From NCBI RefSeq assembly GCF_009687885.1, contig NZ_BLAF01000045.1, forward strand, positions 17,010 to 81,009: a DNA stretch of 64,000 nucleotides. Direction: 5' to 3'. Of the stretch, positions 26,490 through 34,770 are shown in pieces (position 1 is the stretch's first letter; every line of letters begins with the position of its first letter). Made by a program: the position numbers and the translations under genes. Source of the stretch: Acrocarpospora pleiomorpha (GTDB taxonomy: Bacteria > Actinomycetota > Actinomycetes > Streptosporangiales > Streptosporangiaceae). The notes below the pieces were generated by a model. It worked only from the letters and a program-made list of their open reading frames with translations. It did no database searches and was not told the origin of the DNA.

Positions 26490-27977
26490 ATGGCCGAATC
26501 GATCGGGGAAAGACTGGCCTCTCGTTACCTCCTGCTCCGTCCTCTCGGTTCCGGCGGTATGGGTACGGTATGGCTGGCGAGGGACGAGACGCTTGACCGC
26601 GAGGTCGCGGTCAAGGAGTTGCGCTTCCCCGACGGGCTCGAGGAACGCAAGCGGGCCGAACTGGTCGCCCGGGTGATGCGCGAGGCGGAGGTCACCGCGC
26701 GGTTGCGGCATCCGTCGATCGTGGGCGTGCACGACGTGCTCGTCGAGGGCGGCAAGCCGTGGATCGTGATGGAGCGGCTGCACGGCCGCAACCTCGCCGA
26801 GGAGGTCAGGACGCACGGCCCGCTGCCGGGCGCGCGGGTGGCCGAGATCGGGGCCAGGATGCTGGAGGCGCTGGCCGCCGCGCACGCCCTCGGCGTGCAA
26901 CATCGCGACGTGAAACCCGGCAACGTGTTCCTGACCAGCGACGGCCGCGTGGTCCTCACCGACTTCGGCATCGCACGCCCCGCCGACACGACCGCGCTGA
27001 CCGGCGACGGCATGCTGATCGGATCGCCGGGATACATCGCGCCGGAACGCCTCTCCGGCGAGCCCGGCGGCCCGGAATCCGACCTGTGGTCGCTCGGCGC
27101 GACCCTCTACCTGGCCCTGGAGGGCACACCCCCGTTCAAGGGGTCCCAGGTGGAGGTCCTCTACGCGACCATCTCCCAGGACGTCCCCCTGCCCAGGACC
27201 GCCGGGCCGATCGGCCCGCTCTTACGCTGGATGTTGTCCCGCGATCCTGGCGCCCGCCCGGAACCGGCCGCCGCGCTCGATCTGTTCCGGCAGATCGCCC
27301 GGGGCGGTATGCCGGATGTGACGATGCCCATGGCGGCCCGGCAGCGCCGTACCCGCCGATGGCTGGTCGCCGCCGCGGTGGCGGTCCCGCTCCTGGCCGG
27401 AGCCGCGTTCGTGGTCCCCTGGGGCGGCGAAGACCCGCCCGCGCGCCGCTCCTCGCCGACGTTCGCCACGGCCGTCGATCTCTGTACGGCCCTGCCCGCC
27501 GCCGAGATCACCTCCGCCCTGGGCCGGACCGCCCCCGGACGGAAGATCGAGAAAGGCTGCCAGTGGACGGTCGACGGCACCGGCCTCCGCATCGACCCGC
27601 AGACCGACTCCGACACCCCCGACCCCTGGGCGCTGACCGCCGACTCGGCCCGCACCCTCTTCGCCGCACTGCGCCGCCGAGCCGACAACGGCCTCCGCGA
27701 GGGCCAATTCATCTGGTACGAAATCGGCGCAGACCGCAAACAAGAGGTCGTGATCTCCCGCCCCCGGACCCTGCCCGGCGTCGGCGAGGAAGCCTTCGCC
27801 AGCGACGTGAGCTCCACCGACGGCCGGGTGCTCAGCAACCTGATCTTCTTCCGCCTGGGCAACCTGGTCGGCAAGATCGAGTACGCGGATCTGGGCACCC
27901 GCACCCCCGAGCAGATCCGCGCCGCGGCCGAACACGCCGCTGCCGTCGCCGCCGACACGTTGTGGAGCCGGGCGTAG
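26490..27977 (+). CDS. Receptor-like Ser/Thr protein kinase 1
   Basis: Transmembrane Hanks-type kinase (495 residues). The kinase domain at about 14-270 has glycine loop GSGGMG, ATP lysine Lys42, catalytic HRD (138-140) with Asn145, and DFG (158-160). All key residues are present, so it should be active. One membrane helix spans about 291-310. The extracellular part (about 325-495) begins DLCTALPAAEITSALG and has a GCQW motif, a Cys/Trp pattern that looks like DUF3558-type domains. The next two genes encode extracellular domains of the same kind. The stop overlaps the next start (TAGTG). Confidence 0.94.
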   Translation: MAESIGERLASRYLLLRPLGSGGMGTVWLARDETLDREVAVKELRFPDGLEERKRAELVARVMREAEVTARLRHPSIVGVHDVLVEGGKPWIVMERLHGRNLAEEVRTHGPLPGARVAEIGARMLEALAAAHALGVQHRDVKPGNVFLTSDGRVVLTDFGIARPADTTALTGDGMLIGSPGYIAPERLSGEPGGPESDLWSLGATLYLALEGTPPFKGSQVEVLYATISQDVPLPRTAGPIGPLLRWMLSRDPGARPEPAAALDLFRQIARGGMPDVTMPMAARQRRTRRWLVAAAVAVPLLAGAAFVVPWGGEDPPARRSSPTFATAVDLCTALPAAEITSALGRTAPGRKIEKGCQWTVDGTGLRIDPQTDSDTPDPWALTADSARTLFAALRRRADNGLREGQFIWYEIGADRKQEVVISRPRTLPGVGEEAFASDVSSTDGRVLSNLIFFRLGNLVGKIEYADLGTRTPEQIRAAAEHAAAVAADTLWSRA

Positions 27978-29308
27978 TGAACCTGCTCGCCGGCCGATAT
28001 CGGCTTGTCGAACCCCTGGGCCAAGGTGGCGAGGGGACCGTCTGGCGCGCCCACGACGAGCTGCTGCGACGCGAGGTCGCGGTCAAGCAGATGCGCGTCC
28101 CGGCCCGTCTCAGCCCCGGCGAGCTCGCCGAATACACCGGCCGCGCCCTGCAGGAAGCCCGCGCGGCGGGACGGCTCAGCCACCCGTCCATCGTGATGAT
28201 CCACGACGTGGTGCCGCACGACGGGCAGCCCTGGATCATCATGGACCTGGTGCCCGGCACCTCCCTGGACAAGCTGCTCCCGCTGCCGTCCAACCGGGTC
28301 GCCGAGATCGGGCTGTCGATCCTGGACGCGCTGGCGCTCGCCCACCACAACGGAATCCTGCATCGGGACGTGAAACCCGCGAATGTCCTGATCGGGGAGG
28401 ACGGCCGGGCCATGCTCGCCGACTTCGGCATCGCCGCGCCGCTCGGCTCCGATCCGGCCGACAGTTCGGGGTCGCCGGCGTACATGGCTCCCGAGCGGTT
28501 CCGGCGAGAACCCGCGGGCCCGCCGTCGGACCTCTGGTCGCTCGGCGCCACCCTCTACACCGCCGTCGAGGGCCGCGGGCCCTTCCACCGGGAACTCCCG
28601 GCCGCCGTGCTCGCCGCCGTCCTCATGCACGAGCCGCCGCCGATGATCCGCGCCGCCCCCGGGCTGGCCCGCGTGATCCTCGCCCTCCTGGACAAGGACC
28701 CCTCCCGCCGCCCGCCCGCCCCGGCCGCGCGGCACATGCTGCAGTCCCTGCTTCCGCCTCCTGTTGTCGTACGGCCGAGAAGAACGGGACGGTTGGTCGC
28801 GATCGGCGCGCTGACCGTGGCTCTTGGTGTCGCGGCGGGGCTTGCCGCCTGGAATCTGGGCAGTGATCAGGACACGCCGGGGCGTTTCGCGGCCCTGCCG
28901 GATCCGTGTGAGGGGCTGACCAACCGGCAGGCGAACGAGCTTCTCGGTGATGGTGCGGATCGGGGTGAGCCGGACGGGGGTAGTTGTGGGTGGGCGCAGC
29001 ACCGTACCAACACCACGCTGACCGTCACCTACCACTTGAACCCCGCCGAGAACCAGGCCGCGCGCGCGTTTGACGGCTACCGTTCCGGTGGGGCGGCCGA
29101 GGACTTCACGCTCGCCCAGGGCGCGTTCACCAGGAACATCAGCGAGCCCGGAGTCACCGGCACGTCCGTGTGGTTCCGCCAAAGCAATCTGATCGTCGAA
29201 GTGGCCTACCGGCAGTCGGGCGTCGCCTCGCCCGACGCCTCCGAGCGATCACCCACCTGGCGGGCCGCCACCCACGCCGCCACCCTCGTCAGCGTCGGCC
29301 TCGGCTAG
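27977..29308 (+). CDS. Receptor-like Ser/Thr protein kinase 2
   Basis: Second transmembrane kinase (443 residues) starting at a GTG that shares a base with the previous stop. Glycine loop GQGGEG, Lys37, HRD (129-131) and DFG (149-151) are all intact. The membrane helix lies at about 272-292. The short extracellular domain starts DPCEGLTNRQANELLG and includes CGW. It lacks the long activation-loop Thr cluster of the first kinase (SDPADSSGSPAYMAPE here). Being fused in one transcript with kinase 1, the two may form a heteromeric receptor. The stimulus is unknown. Confidence 0.93.
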   Translation: MNLLAGRYRLVEPLGQGGEGTVWRAHDELLRREVAVKQMRVPARLSPGELAEYTGRALQEARAAGRLSHPSIVMIHDVVPHDGQPWIIMDLVPGTSLDKLLPLPSNRVAEIGLSILDALALAHHNGILHRDVKPANVLIGEDGRAMLADFGIAAPLGSDPADSSGSPAYMAPERFRREPAGPPSDLWSLGATLYTAVEGRGPFHRELPAAVLAAVLMHEPPPMIRAAPGLARVILALLDKDPSRRPPAPAARHMLQSLLPPPVVVRPRRTGRLVAIGALTVALGVAAGLAAWNLGSDQDTPGRFAALPDPCEGLTNRQANELLGDGADRGEPDGGSCGWAQHRTNTTLTVTYHLNPAENQAARAFDGYRSGGAAEDFTLAQGAFTRNISEPGVTGTSVWFRQSNLIVEVAYRQSGVASPDASERSPTWRAATHAATLVSVGLG

Positions 29309-29335
29309 CCGTCTCCCACCCTCCAGGAGCCCTTC

Positions 29336-32200
29336 ATGACCACACCGCCGAACACCCCATGGGACCCGTTCAAGCCTCCGCCGCGCCGCGCCCTGAACGA
29401 ACCCAACCCGGACCCCCGCGCCTACTTCCCTCCACCGCCATCCCCGGACCCTCCACCTGAGCCACCCCATGACTCCCAGTCCGGCCGGCCACCCGCCGAG
29501 ACCGAGTCCACCGAACCCGGCTCGGAATCAGCTTCCGGGTCCGAGCCTGAGTCTCTTGCGCCTGAGTCGGCTGAAAGTCGCTCTTACGGCGGCCACGACA
29601 TTTCGCGTACGGCCTCCGAAGAGAATGATCACCGAGAAGATGCGACCAGAAGGCTGGACGATTCCGACTTGCCCTTCGGTCCGCCTCCTGAGCCGAGCCG
29701 GGGTCGTGTATCCGAGCCAGCGCCCGAGGACACCTCCGCGCAGCAGTCGGCCCGAATCCTGCGCCCGAATTTCGGGCGAAACGCGGATGACCATCCAGAG
29801 CCCGCCGCGGACTGGCCCTCATTTGACGTGCCGACGACACGAGCCGCGGGCGGGTACTTTGGCGCCCCCGCGGAGTTCCGACCTGAAGAGCGGACTGATC
29901 CGTCCATTGAAAACGCGCCCGGCCTGAGTCCAGCCGGCCATTTTGTCCCACCTTCGGCGTTCGGGGCAGCCGAATCTGTTGACCACACCCAGGATTCGGA
30001 CCCTGACACCCGCCCGGTTGAACGTTTGCCTTCGGGCCCGATCCCTTGGCCCTCCGCTGCCGACCCGGGTGAACGCCCCGAACCCCGCGCCGCCCAGAAC
30101 GCGGAAGAACCATGGCGGGATGGACCACCGTTACCGCCCCCGCCAGGCCAGCACGAACCGCCCTTCACCCCCGGCTGGCCCCAACCATCGGCGTCCAACC
30201 CTCGCGACGAGCCGACCAAGCTCCACGAGCTTCCCGTCTACACGCCCCCACAGGTACTCTCCGGCTCTCCCGCTGAAGGATCTTCCACAGGTCGGGAACC
30301 GGACGTGCCCGGATCATGGCAGGGTGGCCGTCCCCAGCCGGATATGTCAGGGCCTTGGCCGGGTGGTCCGCAGTCACCGGACGCGCCCGGAGCTTGGCCG
30401 GGTAACCATCAGCAGCCGGATGCATCAGGGCCTTGGCCAGGCAAGCCGGATTTTCAGGGAGGCCCTCCGTCGGCGGACACGCCGGGGGCTTGGCCGGGTG
30501 GTCCACAGTCACCGGACGCGCCCGGAGCTTGGCCCGGCAACCCCCAGCAGCCGGATGCGCCTGGATCCTGGCCGGGCGGGCCACAACCGCCGGACGCGCA
30601 TGGGCCGTGGCCGGGTCCTCCGCAGGCGGGCGCGCCAGGGCCATCTGGGCCACAATCGCCTGATACGCCTGGACCTTGGTCGGGCAGCGCACAGCCTCCC
30701 CCTCCTTCGGGAGCGCCGTGGCACCCGTCCGGGCAGGATGCTGGGCCGTACCAGGTGGGAGGCCAGTGGCAGGGGTCCGGCAGCGGGCCCTGGCCGGGGA
30801 CCACGCAGCCGGGCGGTGGCTGGCAAGGGCCGCCGCGGAAACGGCGTGGCTGGGTTGTGCCCGTCCTGGCGCTGGTCGTCGTGCTCCTGGTGGCCGGCGG
30901 CACTTTCGTGTTCATGAAGGCCCAGGCCGGCGACCAGACGCCGGTCGCGGCCACGTCCTCCGGCAGCGCGGCCCCTTCGGCGACTACCTCGGCCGCCGCG
31001 AACACGGGTACCAACGCCGACGTGTGCGGCATGCTCGACCCCGTCGAAACGGAACGCCTCGTCCCCCAAGCGAAGATCGACTCCCGTACCAGCGACAACA
31101 GAGCCGACACGATCGTCAGCTACGTCCGCTGGACCTGCACCTGGGCAAATCGCAATATTTCCTACCGCGACGTCACCCGCAGCCGTGAGATCGTCGTCAA
31201 CGTCGCCCGGTACGAAGCCCTAGGCGAGACCACCGCCGAGAAGGCCGCCAAAATCCAGTTCAACGGCGAACTCAGCCAATACACCTACGGCGGCAACAAC
31301 TCCACCCAAGAGCGCTACTACTCCAAGCCCACCAAGTTCACCGGCGTAGGCGAGGAGGCCATCGCCCAATACCAGCTGGTCCGCGAGAAGGACTACCACT
31401 ATTCCTTCGGCCAGGGCATGGGCCGCGTCGGCAACATCACCTTCCAGGTCAAGTACGAGGCGAGCCAGCAGCACAAGGAAGCCGACCTCTTCTCCACCGA
31501 GACCAAACAGTCGATCACCGAAGCGAACGCGATCCGCGAGGTCAAAGTCCTGCTCGAGCAGCTGGCCCAGTCGGTCACCGCCTGGCAGCAGGGCAAACCA
31601 TCCCCCTTCGCCGGAAAGGCCCGCCCCAGCCCTACCCCGACGCCCAGCCCCAAGCCCGTACTCATCGACCTGCCCCCGCACTGCGTCGCCCTGAACCAGG
31701 TCGCCGCCGAACTCGTCCCGCAGACCAAGGGCGAGGCGGCCACCAGCAAGGACGGCAAGGCCGAACACATCCAGTGCCAGTGGTGGAACGACAAGATGCC
31801 GGTCGCCGACGGCAAGATCCGCTGGCGCAACCTCATGGTCAGCGTCCGCGAATTCCCCGACGCCGACTCCGCCCGCTTCTTCCTGATCGACAAACGCGGC
31901 AAGACCAAGTTCACCGCGAGCTCCAGAATCGGCGGCATCGCCTGGAGTAAGATCACCAAACTCCCCGGCATCGGCGAGGACAACTACGGCCAGGCGATCA
32001 AACAGAAGACGGACACCGCCTACTCGGCCCGCTACGAGATCTACGCCCTCCAGGGCACCCGGGTCGTCTACATCCTCTTCGGCGGCAGCGACCGCCCCGC
32101 CGACACTCCCATCAACAATCCCGACTCCACCCTGATGGACCTCCGCGAGGCCCTGAACGGCGCGAAAACCACCATCACCACCGTGCTCAAAGCCCTATAA
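29336..32200 (+). CDS. Proline-rich repeat membrane protein with two extracellular Cys/Trp domains
   Basis: Protein of 954 residues. A disordered N-terminal half rich in Pro, Glu and Ser ends in tandem 15-residue repeats of the form PDAPGxWPGxPQ (about 320-500). A basic stop-transfer (RKRRGW), one membrane helix (about 505-525) and a large extracellular part follow. The extracellular part has two domains starting DVCGMLDPVETERLVP and HCVALNQVAAELVP, each with a C-x-W motif like those of the two kinases upstream. The acidic/Thr-rich cytoplasmic tail is a plausible kinase substrate. It lies 27 bases after kinase 2 and is probably part of the same operon. No enzyme activity is evident. Confidence 0.85.
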   Translation: MTTPPNTPWDPFKPPPRRALNEPNPDPRAYFPPPPSPDPPPEPPHDSQSGRPPAETESTEPGSESASGSEPESLAPESAESRSYGGHDISRTASEENDHREDATRRLDDSDLPFGPPPEPSRGRVSEPAPEDTSAQQSARILRPNFGRNADDHPEPAADWPSFDVPTTRAAGGYFGAPAEFRPEERTDPSIENAPGLSPAGHFVPPSAFGAAESVDHTQDSDPDTRPVERLPSGPIPWPSAADPGERPEPRAAQNAEEPWRDGPPLPPPPGQHEPPFTPGWPQPSASNPRDEPTKLHELPVYTPPQVLSGSPAEGSSTGREPDVPGSWQGGRPQPDMSGPWPGGPQSPDAPGAWPGNHQQPDASGPWPGKPDFQGGPPSADTPGAWPGGPQSPDAPGAWPGNPQQPDAPGSWPGGPQPPDAHGPWPGPPQAGAPGPSGPQSPDTPGPWSGSAQPPPPSGAPWHPSGQDAGPYQVGGQWQGSGSGPWPGTTQPGGGWQGPPRKRRGWVVPVLALVVVLLVAGGTFVFMKAQAGDQTPVAATSSGSAAPSATTSAAANTGTNADVCGMLDPVETERLVPQAKIDSRTSDNRADTIVSYVRWTCTWANRNISYRDVTRSREIVVNVARYEALGETTAEKAAKIQFNGELSQYTYGGNNSTQERYYSKPTKFTGVGEEAIAQYQLVREKDYHYSFGQGMGRVGNITFQVKYEASQQHKEADLFSTETKQSITEANAIREVKVLLEQLAQSVTAWQQGKPSPFAGKARPSPTPTPSPKPVLIDLPPHCVALNQVAAELVPQTKGEAATSKDGKAEHIQCQWWNDKMPVADGKIRWRNLMVSVREFPDADSARFFLIDKRGKTKFTASSRIGGIAWSKITKLPGIGEDNYGQAIKQKTDTAYSARYEIYALQGTRVVYILFGGSDRPADTPINNPDSTLMDLREALNGAKTTITTVLKAL
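30301..30830 (+). repeat. In-gene tandem repeats encoding PDAPGxWPGxPQ units
   Basis: Degenerate 45-base units coding for 15-residue proline/glycine/tryptophan repeats. A roughly 60-base stretch from 30361 recurs almost unchanged from 30496, exactly 135 bases (three units) later. Such repeats expand and contract by slippage, so unit number may differ between strains. Confidence 0.8.
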
Positions 32201-32207
32201 CGCCAGC

Positions 32208-32251
32208 AGCCGCTTCGTCTCGGTCCGGTTATGGGCCGAGACGAAGCGGCT
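32208..32251 (+). terminator. Long hairpin after the kinase operon
   Basis: Perfect 16-base inverted repeat (AGCCGCTTCGTCTCGG and its complement) around a 12-base loop, starting seven bases after the stop of the proline-rich protein gene. There is no T-run. It probably acts as a transcription terminator or as 3' end protection. Confidence 0.65.
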
Positions 32252-32358
32252 GGCGGCAAACAATTCCCCCAAAGCCCCCAAGCGTTCCGCAAGGCCGTTC
32301 TCCCATCCTCCTGAAACGGGTACCAAACCCGCCGTAAGCATCGACATCAGGGGGAACC

Positions 32359-32604
32359 ATGGCGGCCTGCGAAGTATGCGGCAACGACTACGACATGACA
32401 TTCGAGATCCACGCCCAGGGCGTGGTCCACACCTTTGACAGCTTCGAGTGCGCGATCACAAAGATGGCACCCATCTGCGAGCACTGTTCCTGTCGCATCG
32501 TCGGCCACGGCGTCGAAGACGAAGGCAGATGGTTCTGCTGCGCCCACTGCGCCCGCAAGGCCGGCGCCACCGCCATCGTCGACCGCGTCGGCGCCCACAC
32601 CTGA
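32359..32604 (+). CDS. Small Cys-rich metal-binding protein (81 aa)
   Basis: Short protein with CEVCGND at the start, a central FDSFECAI, then ICEHCSCR and WFCCAHCARKAG. The paired CxxC motifs and spacing suggest one or two zinc-ribbon/treble-clef sites. Similar small proteins are widespread in actinobacteria and proteobacteria but are uncharacterised. A strong ribosome site (AGGGGG) precedes the ATG. It stands alone, divided from the kinase operon by the long hairpin and convergent with the YCII gene. Confidence 0.8.
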   Translation: MAACEVCGNDYDMTFEIHAQGVVHTFDSFECAITKMAPICEHCSCRIVGHGVEDEGRWFCCAHCARKAGATAIVDRVGAHT

Positions 32605-32631
32605 TCCGCACCTGATCCGCGAAGCCGCGAA

Positions 32632-32988
32632 TCAGGGCGAAGCCTCGTGCAGGATCGGCCAGAACTCCACCTGGCCGAGGGCGGCCGCGGGCAGTTCGGC
32701 GGCGATCTCCAGGGCGCGGGCCTCGTCCGCGACGTCCAGGAGGTAGGTGCTGGCCAGGTACTCCTTAGCCTCCAGGTATGGCCCGTCGGTGACGACGGGC
32801 ATACCATCCCGGACGCGAACGGTTTTCGCTTCGGTCACGTCGGCAAGGCCGTACGCGCCGAGGAGCTCACCGGACTTCATATGTTTGGCGTTGAACGCAT
32901 CGAACTCGGCGATCATCGCCTCGCGCTCGTCGGCGGGGAACGAGTCCCAGAATTCCTTGTTGCCGTAGATGATCAGAAGAAACTTCAT
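32632..32988 (-). CDS. YCII/DGPF-domain protein
   Basis: Small ferredoxin-like fold protein (118 residues) of the YCII-related family. It has the FLLIIYGN start, a central VVTDGPYLEAKEYLASTYLLDV (the DGPF-type motif) and ends with WPILHEA. Actinobacterial members often neighbour ECF sigma factors. None is present here, only VOC and AraC genes on the same strand. The biochemical role is unknown. Confidence 0.88.
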   Translation of the reverse strand: MKFLLIIYGNKEFWDSFPADEREAMIAEFDAFNAKHMKSGELLGAYGLADVTEAKTVRVRDGMPVVTDGPYLEAKEYLASTYLLDVADEARALEIAAELPAAALGQVEFWPILHEASP

Positions 32989-33025
32989 GACATCGACCCT
33001 AGCCCCGATGGGGCCAGGCGACCTG

Positions 33026-33120
33026 CGGCAACCAGCCGTTTTGAGGCCTGCCTCGTGAGGAGTGGCGTTCCCGGCGGTGGGATTTCTTCTGGCGGCAATC
33101 AGTCGTTTTGAGGGCTGCCT
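33026..33120. repeat. 28-base direct repeat, 25 of 28 identical
   Basis: Copies at 33026-33053 and 33093-33120. The second covers the stop codon and last codons of the VOC gene, and the first lies in the gap before the YCII gene. This looks like a short duplication of the VOC 3' end, left from a rearrangement. Confidence 0.75.
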
Positions 33121-33569
33121 CCCCAGCGCGCGATATCCCCCTCGTCGACCTCCCGTGGTGTCTCGGCCAGTTGGGTGATGCGGATGTGGTTGCCGAAGGG
33201 GTCACGGAGCGCGCAGTCGATGCCATACGGCTGGACGACGGGTTCCTCGGTGAACTCGACCCCCCGCGCCTTCAGCGTTTCGTAGGTCTTCTGGCAGTCG
33301 TCGGTCGTGAGGATGGCCGCGACACCCATCGCGCCCTTGGTCACCAGGTCGCGCACCTGGGTGGCCACTTCAGGGCTGAGCGCCGGCGGACCGGGCACCT
33401 CCAGCAGGATCGCACGGCCGGGGTCGCCGGGCAGCGCGATGGTCAGCCATCGCATGAAGCCCATGTCGACGTCGCTGGCGACCTCGAACCCGAGCTTGCC
33501 GACATAGAAGTCCAGGGCTTCGTCCTGGTCGAGCACGCGTACAGAGTGAATGCTGATTTGTTTGAACAT
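33099..33569 (-). CDS. VOC (glyoxalase/bleomycin-resistance) family protein
   Basis: Single-chain VOC-superfamily protein (156 residues) with two beta-alpha-beta-beta-beta units. The first runs from ISIHSVRVLDQDEALDFYVG and the second ends YGIDCALRDPFGNHIRITQ. It is probably a metal-dependent lyase/dioxygenase relative or a binding protein, with substrate unknown. The ATG at 33569 is preferred. A TTG extension would run into the AraC gene. It lies ten bases after the AraC stop, so regulator and enzyme are co-transcribed. Confidence 0.88.
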   Translation of the reverse strand: MFKQISIHSVRVLDQDEALDFYVGKLGFEVASDVDMGFMRWLTIALPGDPGRAILLEVPGPPALSPEVATQVRDLVTKGAMGVAAILTTDDCQKTYETLKARGVEFTEEPVVQPYGIDCALRDPFGNHIRITQLAETPREVDEGDIARWGGSPQND

Positions 33570-33579
33570 GCTGCCCAGG

Positions 33580-33999
33580 CTAGGGGCTGGCCCCAAATCC
33601 GGCTTGTCCAAAACTGCTCGGTCTCGACCAGGCCTTCACGAAGCAGATCGGCGCCGAGAGCGGCACCGCCTTCGCACGAAACTCGGTAGGCGAGGCACCG
33701 ACGATCGACCGGAACGTACGGGTGAAGCTGCTGAGACTCTCAAACCCAACCTCACGCGCCACATCGGTGACAGGCACCGCTGTCTCCCGCAGCATGGCCA
33801 TAGCCCGCTCGATCCGCCGCCGCTGCAAGTACCGATGCGGCGTCTCCCCGAAGACCGCCCGAAAGGTCCGACTGAAGTGCGCCGCCGACATGAACGCGAC
33901 GGCAGCCACCGCAGGAACATCCAGCGGCTTCGCATAATCACGATCCATAGCATCCCGCGCCCGCAACAGCCGCCGATTCTCATCCTCCTGCGGACTCAT
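33580..33999 (-). CDS. AraC-family regulator, DNA-binding domain only
   Basis: Compact regulator (139 residues) consisting essentially of the two helix-turn-helix motifs of AraC proteins: PAVAAVAFMSAAHFSRTFR and VTDVAREVGFESLSSFTRTF, with GETPHRYLQRRRIERA between. There is no ligand-binding domain, so a second protein or DNA-level control is implied. The ATG at 33999 follows a G-rich ribosome site. GTGs slightly upstream are alternatives. It probably controls the VOC gene immediately downstream. Confidence 0.9.
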   Translation of the reverse strand: MSPQEDENRRLLRARDAMDRDYAKPLDVPAVAAVAFMSAAHFSRTFRAVFGETPHRYLQRRRIERAMAMLRETAVPVTDVAREVGFESLSSFTRTFRSIVGASPTEFRAKAVPLSAPICFVKAWSRPSSFGQAGFGASP

Positions 34000-34130
34000 A
34001 ACCCCCACCACGCCCCACCTCCCACACCCCGACGCCAGCCCAAACGCCTCAGCTCATGGTAGGACCATCCGTCAGGAGGCCACGTGGAGCCGGAGCTCAC
34101 CCACTTTTCGCGGGTGAACTCCTGGGTAGC

Positions 34131-34279
34131 GGGACCATCCCCGCATGCGCTGGAGAGCACGAAAAGATCGCCGAGCTCGACGAAAGCATGCTGGGACCCT
34201 CCCCGCATGCGCGGGGAGCACCGCACCCATCACGCCTCGGTTTGCTGCGTGTAGGGACCATCCCCGCGCGGGGAGGACA
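34131..34279 (+). CRISPR. Decayed type I-E CRISPR array, left remnant
   Basis: Three copies of the actinobacterial type I-E repeat (GGACCATCCCCGC...GCGGGGAGCAC). Copy 34131-34160 is altered near its end, copy 34193-34221 is nearly canonical at 29 bases, and copy 34254-34279 has lost four central bases. The two spacers (34161-34192 and 34222-34253) are each exactly 32 bases, the normal type I-E length. No cas gene is in the window. A loose ggaccatcc near 34061 may be a further ruined copy. The rest of the roughly 300 bases after the AraC gene holds nothing else I can recognise. Confidence 0.85.
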
Positions 34280-34310
34280 GGTCGCTCGGATGCGATGTGG
34301 GTCTGACTTC

Positions 34311-34770
34311 AGGCTCAGTTCCATGTTTGCGTTCGGCCTCCCAAGTACGCCCAGCAGCTTGACCCTCCACGAGAGGGTCCGCGAACGCGACGACAAGATC
34401 TGCCAGTTCGGCGAAGCTCTGCGGGTGAGCGGCGCCAGCCGGACCTTGTCGTCGTATCCAGGCTGAGTACGAGGACTGCCGTCGCACGGGCAGATCGCTG
34501 ATTCGAGAACTCAGCGGTTCGCGTAATCCCGGTCCCGAGTATTGAGGGCACCGGATACCGCCGTGACGACTTTCTCGGCGATGACCGTGGCGAGAGGGCA
34601 TCCGTACACCTGGAAGCTCCCACCGGCCAACTGCTGGGGATAGTCGATGAGCTGAGGCGCGGGTGTGATCGGGTCGCCGAAGCTGACATCCAGCTGGAGC
34701 TTCAACCGGGCACGGGCAATGTTGGAGGCCATGGAGAGCCGGAGCCCGTGATATTCATCGTCCTGGCGTA
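34311..34770 (-). pseudogene. abiEii: AbiEii-family toxin (nucleotidyltransferase), degraded
   Basis: Remains of the toxin of a type IV AbiE toxin-antitoxin pair. One frame (to the stop at 34511) reads DDEYHGLRLS then ARLKLQLDVSFGDPITPAP and AEKVVTAVSGALNTRDRDYA, the middle of AbiEii proteins. Another frame (about 34315-34460) reads PQSFAELADLVVAFADPL and GRTWEAERK, the usual C-terminus. The N-terminal half carrying the nucleotidyltransferase GSxxxDxD active site is missing upstream. It is therefore deleted at the 5' end and frameshifted in the middle. The first part overlaps the 3' end of the antitoxin gene. Confidence 0.75.

Noticed and set aside
34059..34087. Possible further CRISPR repeat copy (ggaccatcc followed by ggagg)
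   Set aside because: Only nine bases match well and the distance to the next copy (about 71) is not a normal repeat-spacer unit. Mentioned only as doubtful.
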